A stretch of DNA of 64,000 bases from CAWBRT01 sp050015355 (GTDB taxonomy: Bacteria > Acidobacteriota > Terriglobia > Terriglobales > Acidobacteriaceae). Shown one piece after another: positions 42,521-52,800 of the stretch (the first letter of the stretch is position 1; every line of letters begins with the position of its first letter). A program made the position numbers and the translations under genes. The stretch is from positions 1 through 64,000 of the forward strand of contig JBEKBO010000005.1 in assembly GCA_050015355.1 (NCBI GenBank), written 5' to 3'. The notes under the pieces were generated by a model. That model did not search any database, was not told where the DNA came from, and saw only the letters and a list, made by a program, of their open reading frames with translations.

Positions 42521-42660
42521 TCTAGAGCAATTCCGGGGTTGGTGTATCTCTAATATCACCGCCGGGCGTTAACGTCACCCCAGCAAACGCCAAAGCGTTT
42601 GCCGGGACCCCGAGCGCCCGGCTCTTTTCCGGGATACACCTTCCGCGTATCCGGTCTAGA
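42521..42660. repeat. palindromic intergenic element, copy B
   Basis: A 140-bp element with TCTAGA at both ends (42521-42526 and 42655-42660). The end arms GGTGTATC and GATACACC are inverted; inside them lie GCCGGGCG/CGCCCGGC and CAAACGC/GCGTTTG. The right TCTAGA is also the centre of a 38-bp imperfect palindrome extending to 42676. The same plan is seen at 466-616, and single ends of the family occur near 45.3, 46.7 and 59.5 kb. It fills much of the gap between dgt and the TPR gene. Confidence 0.68.
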
Positions 42661-42771
42661 CCAGTTTTGCGAAAGGCGCCGTTCGCCACAATGCCGGCCG
42701 GGCGGCCGCGCCAACGACGAAAGGCACCGCCGCAGCGATGCCTTTGACAAAGAGAATGTTCAGCTACGCTC

Positions 42772-44928
42772 TTACTCTTTCGACTCTTTCTGCTGCGCCA
42801 GACGAATCTTGGCGCTTTCCAGCTTCTTCTGGACCTTCGCCAAGTCAGCCGAGTCGATCTCGGCGGGGATGGTCCTGTTCCATTCCACCACTGCGCGCTC
42901 CCAGTGCGCGACAGCTTGCCGCAGACGACCAGTCTTCTGGTAGAGGTCGGCCAGATGATCGTGAACCGTTGGGTCATTGTTGAGCCGCTCGCTTGCCTTT
43001 CGCAGGTTTTCTTCGGCGAGCTCATAGTTGCCCATCTTGAAGTAAACCCAGCCGAGCGAGTCGAGATAGGCGCCGTTCTGCGGATCAAGCGTGATGGCGC
43101 GCCGAATGTAGCCGAGCGCTTCGTCCAGCCGCGTACCGCGATCGGCCAACATATAGCCGAGATAGTTCAGGGCAACGGCATTGCGCGGATCGCCGTTGAT
43201 GACCTTCCGGAACGCCTCTTCGGCCTGATCGTAACGTTTTTGACGCTCGTAGATCGAACCGGCAATAAAGAACGTATAGTCCTTGTCTTCGGGCTTGGTC
43301 GACAATTGCTCAGCCTTGCCGATTGCTTCCTGGGCATCTTTCCAGCGCCGCAGCCGGCTGTACATTTGGGCCAGAGCGGTCCAGATCTCACGATCCTCGG
43401 GGGTACCCTTGAGCATGGCCTTCACGCTCGAAATCGCCGCCTCGGCCTGTCCCGTATCAGCCTGCTGGCCGGCGTAAATGAGCTTCAGCCCACGATCTTT
43501 GGGCAGCTTCTTGGTGGCTTCCGCGGCCGTGGCCGTCGCCTGGTTCCACTGCTTGGCGTCGCGATAGGTCTCAATAAGCTGCTGATAGCCTCGCGAGGCA
43601 CTGTCGTCGCCAAGCGCGACCATCTTGCGGAATGTTTCCACCGCCAGTTGAGTCTTGTTCTGGTCGCGGTAAACCGCGCCCAATTTTTCCAGGAAGATGG
43701 CCCGGTTGCCCCGTTCCGAAGTGGAGTAGGTGCCATCGGCCTTTTCGGTACGCTTCAACAGGTCCTGCAGAATCTGCGCCGCTTCGTCATAGCGGCCCAC
43801 GTTTTCGTAAACCACGGCGATACTATAGGGAACTTCGAAGGAATCCTCGACAATCGCCTGCGCCTTTTTCAGCACCGCCAGCGCCTGGTCGAACTTGCCG
43901 TCGCGGCGAAAGATCTCGGCCATGCGCAGGTAACTCTGCGCGTCCTGGGGATCGGCTTCGGTAATCTGCTTGTACTGATCGAGCGCGGCGTCAGGCTGAT
44001 TGTCATTCAGCAGGTTCTGTGCCAGCCCGCGCATGGCGTCAAGGTTGTCATGATCCGTACTGATGGCCTTCGTGTAGGCCTGAATGGCGCTTTTGTAATC
44101 CTTTTTCTGCTCGTAGGTGTAGCCGAGTGCCGCATACAGCTTGGAGCTGCGGCTGTTCTCGGGAATGCTCAACAATATATTGAGAGCCCGGGTGTAATCA
44201 CCCTCTTCGTTGTAGAGATACGAGAGCGTGGAAACCGCCTCCTCGGAATTCGGCTGTAGCTGGACCGCCGTGCGAAACTCCTTCTCGGAGTTCACCATGT
44301 CGTTGTTCAGGCGATAGAGACGCCCGAGTAGCAGGTGATCTTCCAGGCTCTTGGGATCTCGCTTGACGATTTCCTGGTACTGTTCGATCGCGAGCTGGAG
44401 CATGTTTTGCGATTGGGCGCCCGCACGCATGTCGCCCAGCGATCGCAAATAAATGCGGCCCAGCAGGCGGCGCGCTTCCAGATTGTCCGGGTGCTGCTTG
44501 ATGATGTCCTGCGCCTCGGTAACAGCGTCGCGGATGCGGCCCGTCTTGAGGTAGAGCTCGGCCAACCCGGCATTCAGGTACTCCGAGTTGGGATCGTTCT
44601 CGACCGCTAGCCGGTACTCGTCAATCGCTTTGGTCGCATAATCAGCGCGGCCCGTTATGGCCATCATCTCTTCGTAGATATGCGCCAAGGAGTAGTGATA
44701 GTAAGACTGCGCGCGATCGGCTTTCTGCTGTTGCCGCTCTGCATCGCTTTTCGTTGCGCTCTCAGTAGACGTGGTCGTGACGGGAGCGGTGGTGCTGTCC
44801 TGCGGACTACCAGTTCCGGGCAGCGGCGGCGGGTTCATTACCCCCGGCTGACTATCTTGTTGAGCCAATGCCCAGATCGACGAGATTAGGAGCAGAGCTA
44901 AAAGAGGGATCTTCGTGGAAATCTTCAT
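42772..44928 (-). CDS. large periplasmic TPR protein
   Basis: A 718-residue protein with signal peptide (about 1-23, ending ALAQQ), a Pro/Thr/Ser-rich linker to about residue 70, then about fifteen tetratricopeptide repeats covering nearly the whole chain (for example NSEYLNAGLAELYLKTGRI, NAVALNYLGYMLADRGTRLD, NGAYLDSLGWVYFKMGNYEL). The end is Lys/Glu-rich. It has no barrel, haem or enzymatic motif, so it is probably a soluble periplasmic scaffold. It lies next to the exopolysaccharide-type locus on the same strand as its minus-strand arm, and may take part in it; that is inference. Confidence 0.8.
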   Translation of the reverse strand: MKISTKIPLLALLLISSIWALAQQDSQPGVMNPPPLPGTGSPQDSTTAPVTTTSTESATKSDAERQQQKADRAQSYYHYSLAHIYEEMMAITGRADYATKAIDEYRLAVENDPNSEYLNAGLAELYLKTGRIRDAVTEAQDIIKQHPDNLEARRLLGRIYLRSLGDMRAGAQSQNMLQLAIEQYQEIVKRDPKSLEDHLLLGRLYRLNNDMVNSEKEFRTAVQLQPNSEEAVSTLSYLYNEEGDYTRALNILLSIPENSRSSKLYAALGYTYEQKKDYKSAIQAYTKAISTDHDNLDAMRGLAQNLLNDNQPDAALDQYKQITEADPQDAQSYLRMAEIFRRDGKFDQALAVLKKAQAIVEDSFEVPYSIAVVYENVGRYDEAAQILQDLLKRTEKADGTYSTSERGNRAIFLEKLGAVYRDQNKTQLAVETFRKMVALGDDSASRGYQQLIETYRDAKQWNQATATAAEATKKLPKDRGLKLIYAGQQADTGQAEAAISSVKAMLKGTPEDREIWTALAQMYSRLRRWKDAQEAIGKAEQLSTKPEDKDYTFFIAGSIYERQKRYDQAEEAFRKVINGDPRNAVALNYLGYMLADRGTRLDEALGYIRRAITLDPQNGAYLDSLGWVYFKMGNYELAEENLRKASERLNNDPTVHDHLADLYQKTGRLRQAVAHWERAVVEWNRTIPAEIDSADLAKVQKKLESAKIRLAQQKESKE

Positions 44929-45277
44929 TAAGAACCAGCCGTTTACCTTGGATGCGCTGCCGCTTCCTAGAGCACCAGTAATCTTATTCTATCGGCTTTT
45001 GCGGCGAGCCGTCCGGCAGGCGGCACAAACTTCGTCCAAAACCCGCCGTGAACTTGCAATTCGTAATCTCCGGGCCTTCTCGCGAGTGAGGCCCGGCACG
45101 CGCGGTGGTTGCGCGTGTTGGGGTAGAACAAGCAAGTGCCTACAGTAATGTGGAACCCGGATGCGGGCAAGTTGTTACGGGCTCGTTCGCACAAACCCTT
45201 ATTCTTCGCAGCCCGGTGAAGGACTTCAGAGTAAGTGCACCCACCGCTTCACGGGACATACCTTACGCGATACTGGT
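44929..45277. other. intergenic region with hairpins and palindromic element copy C
   Basis: No gene is supported. Two adjacent hairpins occur: CGGGCCT/AGGCCCG (45071-45095) and CACGCGC/GCGCGTG (45097-45117). A one-ended copy of the TCTAGA palindrome family lies at 45251-45282 (ACCTTACGCGATACTGG, then TCTAGA); the TAG inside it is the stop codon of the next gene on the minus strand. Confidence 0.5.
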
Positions 45278-45808
45278 CTAGAAGCCGGAAACGCTCTCCA
45301 GAAGCCGCACCTTCCAACTGTTTTCGGCCGGAGTCATCAGGGCCAGGAAATGAAATGTCCCCTGGTCGCTGTGAACGACTTTGTCGCCGTCCAGCAATTG
45401 GATTTCGAGTCGGACGGTATCTTGCAACTCCATCGCTGAGCCATCTGGCGAGTAAAAAACCACCCGCACTTGGTGACCGTGATCAATGTAGCGCCGCTTC
45501 AGGCCGCTTTTGCCCTGTTCGGCAATCGCCTGCGACAGTTGTTCTTTGGCCAGGCCTACGAAGTCAGAACCGAGCAAAGCAACCTTATTCTCTTCCATTG
45601 CCGCGGCCATGGAGTGCCACGCATGGCCGTAGTCACGCTGCACGGATGCCATGGTCGTCTCCTCCACGTGGCGGGGTTGCGACTGAGAGGCGTCCAGAAC
45701 GACGGCAAATCCGGTCTCAGCGGCTGAAAGCAGCAGCGGGGCCGCGGCCGCAATCAACACCGCCAACAATCCGAACAGCAAGTGCCTAACATGGATTCGC
45801 GCCCGCAT
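45278..45808 (-). CDS. exported protein of unknown function
   Basis: A 176-residue protein with an N-terminal membrane segment or signal (about 9-29) and a soluble domain of about 140 residues without a recognised family (YGHAWHSMAAAMEENKVALL, then VRVVFYSPDGSAMELQDTV, VRLLESVSGF). The alternating helix and four-strand pattern could be a cystatin/NTF2-like fold. It is the last gene of a four-gene unit; its start overlaps the previous stop (TAATG). Its stop codon TAG lies inside a palindromic element, so the element may have trimmed or replaced the original 3' end. Confidence 0.6.
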   Translation of the reverse strand: MRARIHVRHLLFGLLAVLIAAAAPLLLSAAETGFAVVLDASQSQPRHVEETTMASVQRDYGHAWHSMAAAMEENKVALLGSDFVGLAKEQLSQAIAEQGKSGLKRRYIDHGHQVRVVFYSPDGSAMELQDTVRLEIQLLDGDKVVHSDQGTFHFLALMTPAENSWKVRLLESVSGF

Positions 45809-46659
45809 TACTGTTTGCCTCCCCAGCGAATCTCGTTTCCGATCACTACGCCCGCCGCCACAGAGATGGTCGCCTGCTGCGACGCCGGCAACTCAGCCTG
45901 CGCAATTCCGCGCTTGATGCGCGCATCCACCGTGCTGCGTCCGTTCTCGTCGACGGACGTAAACGTCACGATTGTGCCGTCCGGAACCGGGTTTCCCGCG
46001 CAGTCGCGAATCGGGTCCGTCTGAAGCGCGATGGCGCCGTCCTTGGCGCGCTCGGCGTGCATGCGGATGTTGCAGGGCTCGCTGGCGACTTCCTGCACTA
46101 CGCGCCGCACGGAAGCTGCGCCTGCCGAAGCGACGAATTGTGCCGCTCCCGCTCTGCGGCTGGAATCCAGCCGCGTCCAGGCGACTCCGCCCTTCGAGGT
46201 CTGCGTGCTCCGGACATCTGGCGCACCCGGCACGGCAAGACTAAAGCTCACCGGCTCAGGCGACAGCACCAGGTTCTGGTTGCGATCGAAAAGAAAGACC
46301 GTTCCGCTCACGACATCCTTGGTTGACGCCGGAACGCGCGAAGGACGGGCGATGAAGGCCACGGTCGACACCGGCCCCGCGGTCACAAAGAACGCCGAGG
46401 ATTCTCCGTTCAAGACCACAACGTAACGCCCGGCGCTTGCCAGCTCGTCGCCCGCCAATGTTACAGGGGCACCGAGCTTCACCGTCCGCTTTGCCACGTG
46501 ACTCGGCCCAAACAGGTAGAGCGTGGCTTCGCCGCTGCCGCTGGTTGGAATCGACAACTCCTGCCCGGCCTGAACACGGTCCGGCACGCGCAGAGAAGCG
46601 CCCGCCATCCATTGCGAGGCGGCACACGCCAGGGCCAGCAGCAAAAGGAATCTCCTCAT
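45808..46659 (-). CDS. exported protein with Ig-like domains
   Basis: A 283-residue exported protein. Signal peptide at about 1-20, then beta-rich sequence that looks like two to three Ig-like units, the last resembling invasin/Big-1 repeats (NPVPDGTIVTFTSVDENGRS, then RIKRGIAQAELPASQ). Two cysteines (EPCNIRM, RDCAGNP) could be disulphide-bonded. Such domains usually bind surface components. GGAGG 6 nt before ATG 46659 fixes the start; the longer frame upstream overlaps the preceding gene. Function within the polysaccharide locus is unknown. Confidence 0.65.
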   Translation of the reverse strand: MRRFLLLLALACAASQWMAGASLRVPDRVQAGQELSIPTSGSGEATLYLFGPSHVAKRTVKLGAPVTLAGDELASAGRYVVVLNGESSAFFVTAGPVSTVAFIARPSRVPASTKDVVSGTVFLFDRNQNLVLSPEPVSFSLAVPGAPDVRSTQTSKGGVAWTRLDSSRRAGAAQFVASAGAASVRRVVQEVASEPCNIRMHAERAKDGAIALQTDPIRDCAGNPVPDGTIVTFTSVDENGRSTVDARIKRGIAQAELPASQQATISVAAGVVIGNEIRWGGKQ

Positions 46660-46717
46660 GGTTGCCTCCAGGGCAAATTTCAACGTTGCCATACAGCCCA
46701 TAAACTTCAGCGTTAGG

Positions 46718-46743
46718 CACACCTTCCGCGAATCCGGCCTAGG
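46718..46743. repeat. palindromic element end, copy D
   Basis: CACCTTCCGCGAATCCGG followed by CCTAGG, the counterpart of the TCTAGA core in copy B (CACCTTCCGCGTATCCGG-TCTAGA). As in copy C, the TAG in the core is the stop codon of the minus-strand gene that ends here. Confidence 0.55.
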
Positions 46744-47836
46744 GTTGCCGCGCATTGATGCTGTATTGGTTTACCGTGACCCGGTAACTGTGGACGTTCG
46801 CGACCAGATCGTCGCGCACGTCGACCATGAACGGCACCGGCGTCTGCGGCATAAGAGCCTGGTTCACGTAACCGTCGGAAACCCAGATCACGCGCCCGGC
46901 GCTGTCGTAATAAGTGGCAAGCACGTGCGGGATGTTGACCGTCTGACCGCTCTGGTTGACCAGTTCGCCTTTTAAAACGGGACGTCCGCGTAGATCTTTC
47001 TCGAGCCGCTGGTGCAGCACGCCGATCACCGGATCGGCGGCAGCGGCCACCAGCAGCGAGGCGGGCTGCATCCGCACGGACTTTACCTTCGCGAGCGCCA
47101 CGTCCGGAAAGTCAATGCGGAAGGGCGAAATTTCCTTGGGCAGCAAGGTATGCGAAATCTTGTCGAAGCTCTCTTCCTGTCCCAGAACCGCGCCATCCTT
47201 GCCGAGAAGAGTGGCATTGACGGAGACAAAGCCGGGGACCGTATCCTCATTGACAATCTCGCCGAGCACAGTGGTTCCACCATCACGCGCGATGGCGTTC
47301 ATAGACACAATGCGCACGCGCGGAGCATCGACGTTTTGCGCGCCCCAGTCGTCATCCGAGCCGCGGGTAACGATATCCCAGCGCAAGTAATTCACCGGGA
47401 TGACCTGCGGCGGGACCTTCGGCTGCTTGACCAGGGGCCACAACACCTTCCAGCTATTGTCTTCGCGCACCACCTGGAGGTCGCGCGTGTCGTAAACTGC
47501 GCCCACGGCGGATGACCAGACCATGGTGGCACGTACGGTGGCCTGATTGTCGTTCCGGTTCAGCACCTTGGTTTCGAACGATTGCAGCGAGGAATAGGTG
47601 CGCAGTGAGCCGTTGTTTCCGACCAAGTCGCGGGCAAAGAAATCAAGATTGGTATCGCTCTGCTTGGCCACATACGAGTAGGCGCCGCGCATATCTTTCG
47701 CCTTGACGTGCTCAAACAGAGATTGCACCGCCCTGTCGGGAGTGGTGGCCGGAGCGAGGGTCGTGGAGTGAATTGTGCCGGCCGCGATCAACACGGCCGC
47801 GATGACCACGAGAGTGATGGGCAGAAACAGTTTCAT
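46739..47836 (-). CDS. membrane-anchored protein with NTF2-like and FxLYD-like domains
   Basis: A 365-residue protein anchored by one N-terminal helix (about 2-22). Residues about 30-135 look like an NTF2/DUF4878-type domain (PDRAVQSLFEHVKAKDMRGA, SWKVLWP). Two similar beta-sandwich units follow (GGTTVLGEIVNEDTVPGFVS, then RPVLKGELVNQSGQTVNIPH), resembling FxLYD/DUF3426-like modules found on bacterial surface-assembly proteins. ATG 47836 shares one base with the stop of the upstream membrane protein (TGATG). It probably acts on the periplasmic side in the same process as that protein; this is inferred from coupling. Confidence 0.62.
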   Translation of the reverse strand: MKLFLPITLVVIAAVLIAAGTIHSTTLAPATTPDRAVQSLFEHVKAKDMRGAYSYVAKQSDTNLDFFARDLVGNNGSLRTYSSLQSFETKVLNRNDNQATVRATMVWSSAVGAVYDTRDLQVVREDNSWKVLWPLVKQPKVPPQVIPVNYLRWDIVTRGSDDDWGAQNVDAPRVRIVSMNAIARDGGTTVLGEIVNEDTVPGFVSVNATLLGKDGAVLGQEESFDKISHTLLPKEISPFRIDFPDVALAKVKSVRMQPASLLVAAAADPVIGVLHQRLEKDLRGRPVLKGELVNQSGQTVNIPHVLATYYDSAGRVIWVSDGYVNQALMPQTPVPFMVDVRDDLVANVHSYRVTVNQYSINARQP

Positions 47837-49587
47837 CACTTTGCCTCCCGCAGAGCGACTTCCGCCGAAGCGGTTGGGAATTTCAGTGTCGTCTCGGCGC
47901 GCCGGACGTTGGGCAGCACCAGCAAAACCAGGACTGACAGAAGGCTGGTGCCAACCGGCAGAATTCCCCACAAGATGCACTGCCACATCGGAGGCGTCCA
48001 TCCGCCGAAGTCGAGCTTCCGCGCCGGTGGAGCATCGTCTTTGGTCCAGAGCGTGACCAGACCGTCGTCATAGACTTCCGTCTGGCGCCAACCGGAAAAG
48101 GCGAGCAATGGTTCGTAATAGCGATCCCTGACGAAGATGTAACGGAGCCCATACTGGTCGGCGTGCTTCAACACGGCGCGCAAAGCTTCCATGCCCGAAG
48201 TTCCGTAATACTTCGAACTATAGAGTTGAGCGGCGCCGTATGCGGTCATCTCCGGCAGCAAGCGCGCGGAGTTGTAATCGCCATCCAGGCTGCTGGCGCG
48301 GACACGAGCGGAAAGCATCGCGAACTTGTTACCGAAGCCCAGCGTAATGTAGCGGAACTTGGAGTGGTCATCGCGATTCAGGAAGTTCACCATCGGCTGA
48401 ATATCGAAATTTCCCTCGTTAATCGGGCTGAAATTGATCCAGCCGACGGCTATGCCGCAAGTGACCACGGCAGCAGCCGAGAGGCCGACAATGGCTTTCC
48501 GGGAATAGCGTTGGATGAGCGATTCCGCCAGCAGGCCGACAAACGGAACGGCCATCAGAGTCGCCCAGAAGGTGAAGCGCTCGAAGGTCAAAATGTTGAA
48601 AGCGCGTCCCAGCAGCCATCTCCCAAGAGGTGTCGTGCCGCCCAATCCCAGCAGAGTGGTGATGTACCAGCCAAACAGCAGAGGCCGCAAGCGGTGGCTG
48701 GACGCACCTTTCACCAGGATGTAGGGAATCACCAGGATCAAAGCGCCCATCGGAATCAGCCAGAAATTAGCCCCGCTGTGCCCCACCAGGAGGTAATTAT
48801 CGCGGCTGGGGTGGGGTATCGGCATCTGGGTGATCGGGTTGTGCAGCAACCCGATGAAGTAAGGAAGCAATATGATGAGCGAGCCAATCGCGTTGCAGGC
48901 GGCGAAAAACAACGTGCGCAAAGCAATGCCGCTAGTCGATGCGTTAGCCTCCTCATCATGACGATCGATGAACGATAGCCAAATCACCGGCGCCGCGAAC
49001 AGGACGCCGCCAAAGAGAAATGTAACGTGGTGCGCCGCCGCAGCCGTCAGGCTGAGGACCAAACCCTTTGCGAAGTCCGGAAAACGACCCAGCCGGTTCC
49101 AATTGTAAAAATAAGGAAGCGCGATGAGCGTCAACGACGCCGCCGTTGTCGTCGGCAACTGGCCCGACTGGTACACCAGCATCGCCAGCGAACCGAGAAA
49201 AATCGAGGCGATTGCGGCATAACTCGCCGCCCGCTCGCTTACCCATAGCCGGGAGTAACGGTAGACACCCACGGTCAGCAGCAGCACGACTATCAACTGC
49301 ACCACCATGTAGGCCATCGTCAGCCCCACCAAATGGGAAAAAAGAGCTATCCACTGGTGCGTCAGGGGCGGATAGGTGGTTTGGGAAAAACCCGCGAACC
49401 AGTTCTGGTTCCAGGGGTTAAACCAACTCTTTGCGTAATGCGCCGCAAAGAAGATGTGGGTGTTGGCGTCATAAGAATTGGCCGGCAGTTGCAGTAACAG
49501 CAACGGGCCATGCACCGCTAATGCCAACAGCACAATTGCCATTAGAGGAATTGGGCGGTGGGAAGCATCTATCGACTTCTGTGGCAA
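47836..49587 (-). CDS. polytopic membrane protein, PTPS-related/GT-C-like
   Basis: A 583-residue inner-membrane protein with about twelve hydrophobic segments. The first periplasmic loop has YDANTHIFFAAHYAKSWF with WNQNWFAGFSQTTYPPLTHQ, typical of the membrane family described as 6-pyruvoyl-tetrahydropterin-synthase-related, whose build is that of GT-C glycosyltransferases. A soluble periplasmic part (about 440-540) and a C-terminal helix follow. It opens the minus-strand arm of the polysaccharide-type locus and is divergent from the 1411-residue exporter gene. Enzymatic function is unproven. Confidence 0.7.
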   Translation of the reverse strand: MPQKSIDASHRPIPLMAIVLLALAVHGPLLLLQLPANSYDANTHIFFAAHYAKSWFNPWNQNWFAGFSQTTYPPLTHQWIALFSHLVGLTMAYMVVQLIVVLLLTVGVYRYSRLWVSERAASYAAIASIFLGSLAMLVYQSGQLPTTTAASLTLIALPYFYNWNRLGRFPDFAKGLVLSLTAAAAHHVTFLFGGVLFAAPVIWLSFIDRHDEEANASTSGIALRTLFFAACNAIGSLIILLPYFIGLLHNPITQMPIPHPSRDNYLLVGHSGANFWLIPMGALILVIPYILVKGASSHRLRPLLFGWYITTLLGLGGTTPLGRWLLGRAFNILTFERFTFWATLMAVPFVGLLAESLIQRYSRKAIVGLSAAAVVTCGIAVGWINFSPINEGNFDIQPMVNFLNRDDHSKFRYITLGFGNKFAMLSARVRASSLDGDYNSARLLPEMTAYGAAQLYSSKYYGTSGMEALRAVLKHADQYGLRYIFVRDRYYEPLLAFSGWRQTEVYDDGLVTLWTKDDAPPARKLDFGGWTPPMWQCILWGILPVGTSLLSVLVLLVLPNVRRAETTLKFPTASAEVALREAK

Positions 49588-49866
49588 GGGAACATCCTCC
49601 GCGCTTTCTTCAGGTGTTTTGATTCCCTGAATAGCTGGAAAGTTTGCTTGTGAGAACGTGAATTCCTTTTTTTGCCAAAACGGGACATTATTTCTACCCG
49701 CAGTCGGAATCTGGAGTCCCAGTTAGAGCAGGTTGGTGCCCCTGATAGGAATTTTGTCCCTAGAACCTGAGCTGCGGAAACAGCCGTTCGCGCCATAACT
49801 GCATCGGAACAATAGTCAGCTACTTTGCGGGCAGTCCCCCCGCGAACGCACAACCGAGTGTCCCAA

Positions 49867-52800
49867 GTGAAAAAAAGCTCGAGCTTTTTGATCTGTTCCC
49901 TGCTTGCAGTTTGCTCTGCCGCTTTGGCTTCGGCGCAGACATTTGAAATTGGAGGCGAACAGCAGCAGCACGCGAATACGCCGTCCAACGAGAACACTAG
50001 GACAAACGTGAGGTCTGAGCAGAAGAACGCCAAGCCCGACCAAGGCCCGGGCGGCCAGTTGGGATGGGGCAGCAGCATCGAGGTCGGCCGCAACGCCAGG
50101 GCTGCCGAAGATGCGCTACTGCACGGAAACCCGGCGGCCGCCGCCGACTTCGCGGCACGCGCCGTCAAGGCCGCTCCGCAGGATGCAAAGCTCTGGTTTC
50201 TTCTGGGATACACCTCGCGTTTGGCCGGACGGTTCGCTCAGTCGTTGCAAGCCTATGACGAAGGTCTGCGGTTGAAGCCCGGAGAGTTGGATGGACTGTC
50301 GGGAAAGGCGCAGACCTATGCCCGCATGGGCCGTACAGACGACGCCAAGAAGCTGCTTCTGCAAGTTATCAACGCCGACCCACGCCGCGAAAACGATCTG
50401 CTGATGGCTGGCGAGTTGTTCATCCGCTCGAACGACCTGCAGACAGGAATCAGGCTGCTGGCGCGCGCCGAGGCCATTCATCCGACGTCGCATGCGGAAT
50501 TGATGATGGCGGTCGCTTACTTAAAACTGAAGCAACCGGAGCGTGCGCGGCAGTTGCTGGATCAGGCGAAAATGCGCGACCCGCACAATCCCATGGTGTT
50601 TCGCGCCGTCGCCAACTACTACCGCGAAGAGCACGATTACAAGGCCGCGATTTCGACCTTGAGGAACTCTCCGGTGTTCAACAGCGACGTGCTGGCCGAT
50701 CTCGGTTACAGCTACGAACTGAACGGAGACAAGCAGGAAGCCGCCGACTCCTATGCCAAGGCCGCCAAACTGGCTCCAAACCAGATTGGCCTGCAACTGA
50801 GCGCGGCGGCCGCTTTTATGCGCCTTGGCCAGCTCGACAGAACGCGTGAATACCTTGGCCATGCGGAAATTCTGGATGCCAATTATTACCGGTTGCACGC
50901 CTTGCGGGCGCAGCTTGCGAAGGCGGAGGAACGCAACCAGGACGCCGTCCGCGAGTACAACGCGGCGATTGCGAACCTGCCGGCGGGCGTTCCCCCGGAA
51001 GGGCAGCTCTACCCGATTCAACTGCGGCTGAACCTGTCGGAGCTTTACCGCGACGCGGGTGACGACCTGAACGCGCGCCGCCAGATCGCGGTTGCCGAGC
51101 AAATGATGGATCAGTTGCACATCGAGGGCACCGCGAGGGCCGAGTTCCTGCGTGTCCGGGCGGCCGTAAGAACCGCCGGTCAGGATTACAGCGGCGCCGA
51201 AGCCGACTTGAAGCAGGCGGCGAAACTCGATCCGGAGAATCTGAACATTACGCTGCAATATGCCGCACTGCTCTGGAAGATGGACCGCAAGCAGGAGTCG
51301 CGGGCGACGTATTCGGGCGTGCTGCAAAAGGACCCGCGGAACCGCCTGGCGATGGAAGGCTTGGGCTACCTGGCGCGCGACGAAGGCGACACCAAGACCG
51401 CCGAGAAATTTTTTGATCAGTACGCTAGCGAATATCCGGACGACTACGTGCCGTTTCTCGCGCTTGGCGACCTGTACACGGCGACGCGTGAGTTCGCCAA
51501 GGCGGAGCTGAATTACCAGAAGGCGCACAAGCTGGCGCCGGCCAACGCCATCGTGGTCGCCAACGGAGCAAATGCCGCGATCGAAGCGCGGCAAATATCT
51601 CTGGCTGGCGAGTGGATTGCGCGCGCCAACGGGAAAATGCTGGACGACCCTCGCGTCATGCGGGAAACCGAGCGCTACTTGTTCCACAGCGGCAAGTACC
51701 TCGAATCGGCACAACTTGGTTATAAGGTGATCCAGCAGCTTCCCAAGGATCGCAACGCGTCCGTCTATCTTGGCTACGACTTATACAACCTTGGACGCTT
51801 CGATGACGTGCTCGGCCTCGTCGAGCAGTACGAAAACATTTTGCCGAAGGAAGGCAATTTCCCCCTGCTCGCCGGACACGTGCACAAGCAAAATCAGTTG
51901 CTGGGCGAAGCAGTCGACGATTACACGCGCGCGATCGAGCGCGATCCGAACATGGTCGACGCTTACGTCAACCGCGGGTACGTGCGCAATGACATGCAGA
52001 ACGCCGAGGATGCGGTCAAGGACTTCGAAACGGCGCTGCGGCTCTCGCCTAATAGTGGCGTGGCGCACCTCGGCATGTCGTTCTCGCAACTGGAGCTGCA
52101 CCACGGACGCATTGCGCTCGAGCAGGTGGAACTCGCCGAGAAGCAGTTGGGCGAGTCTGGGGCCACGCACCTGGCGCGGGCCACGGCATTTCGCCAGCAA
52201 CGGCTATTGCGCCCGGCCGAACGCGAATATCTCGCCGCCCTCAAGTTCGCCCCCGACGACCTGAAGCTGCACCTGGGCCTGGCCGATACGCAAGACCGCC
52301 AACGACGCTACCAGGACGCGATTCACACCCTCAACGACGCGCTGCGTCTCTCGCCCGACGATCCGCTGATCTACGCCTCGCTGGCGCATGCCTACGCCGA
52401 GTTGCACGACCGCGAACGGACGCTGCAGTACGTCGCCGCAGCGGAGAAACTGAGTCCCGATCAGTCGGCGATTCTGCTGAACACCGGCGACGCGCTGCTC
52501 ACGCTGGGAGATCGCCAAGCTGCCATGGAGCGGTTCACGCGCGCGCTGCAAGCACCTGATGGCAACCGGGTGGAAGCGCGCCTGGCAATCGCACGGCTGT
52601 TCGGGCGCCAAGGAAAAAATGACGACGCCCGCCAGCAGATCTCACTGTCCCTGGCCGAAGCGCGCATAGGGGAAGCCGAGCCGGTCTCGGCCGACAACCT
52701 GATCGAAGCCGGCAACCTGCTGCTCGCGATGAATGATTTCGATCTCGCGTCCAGGTATTTCCAGCGTGCCAAGACGGCCGGTGCAGCCGACGAGGTGGTC

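Noticed and set aside
50521..51714. Minus-strand frame of 397 codons inside the TPR/barrel gene
   Set aside because: Shadow of the repeated TPR coding sequence.
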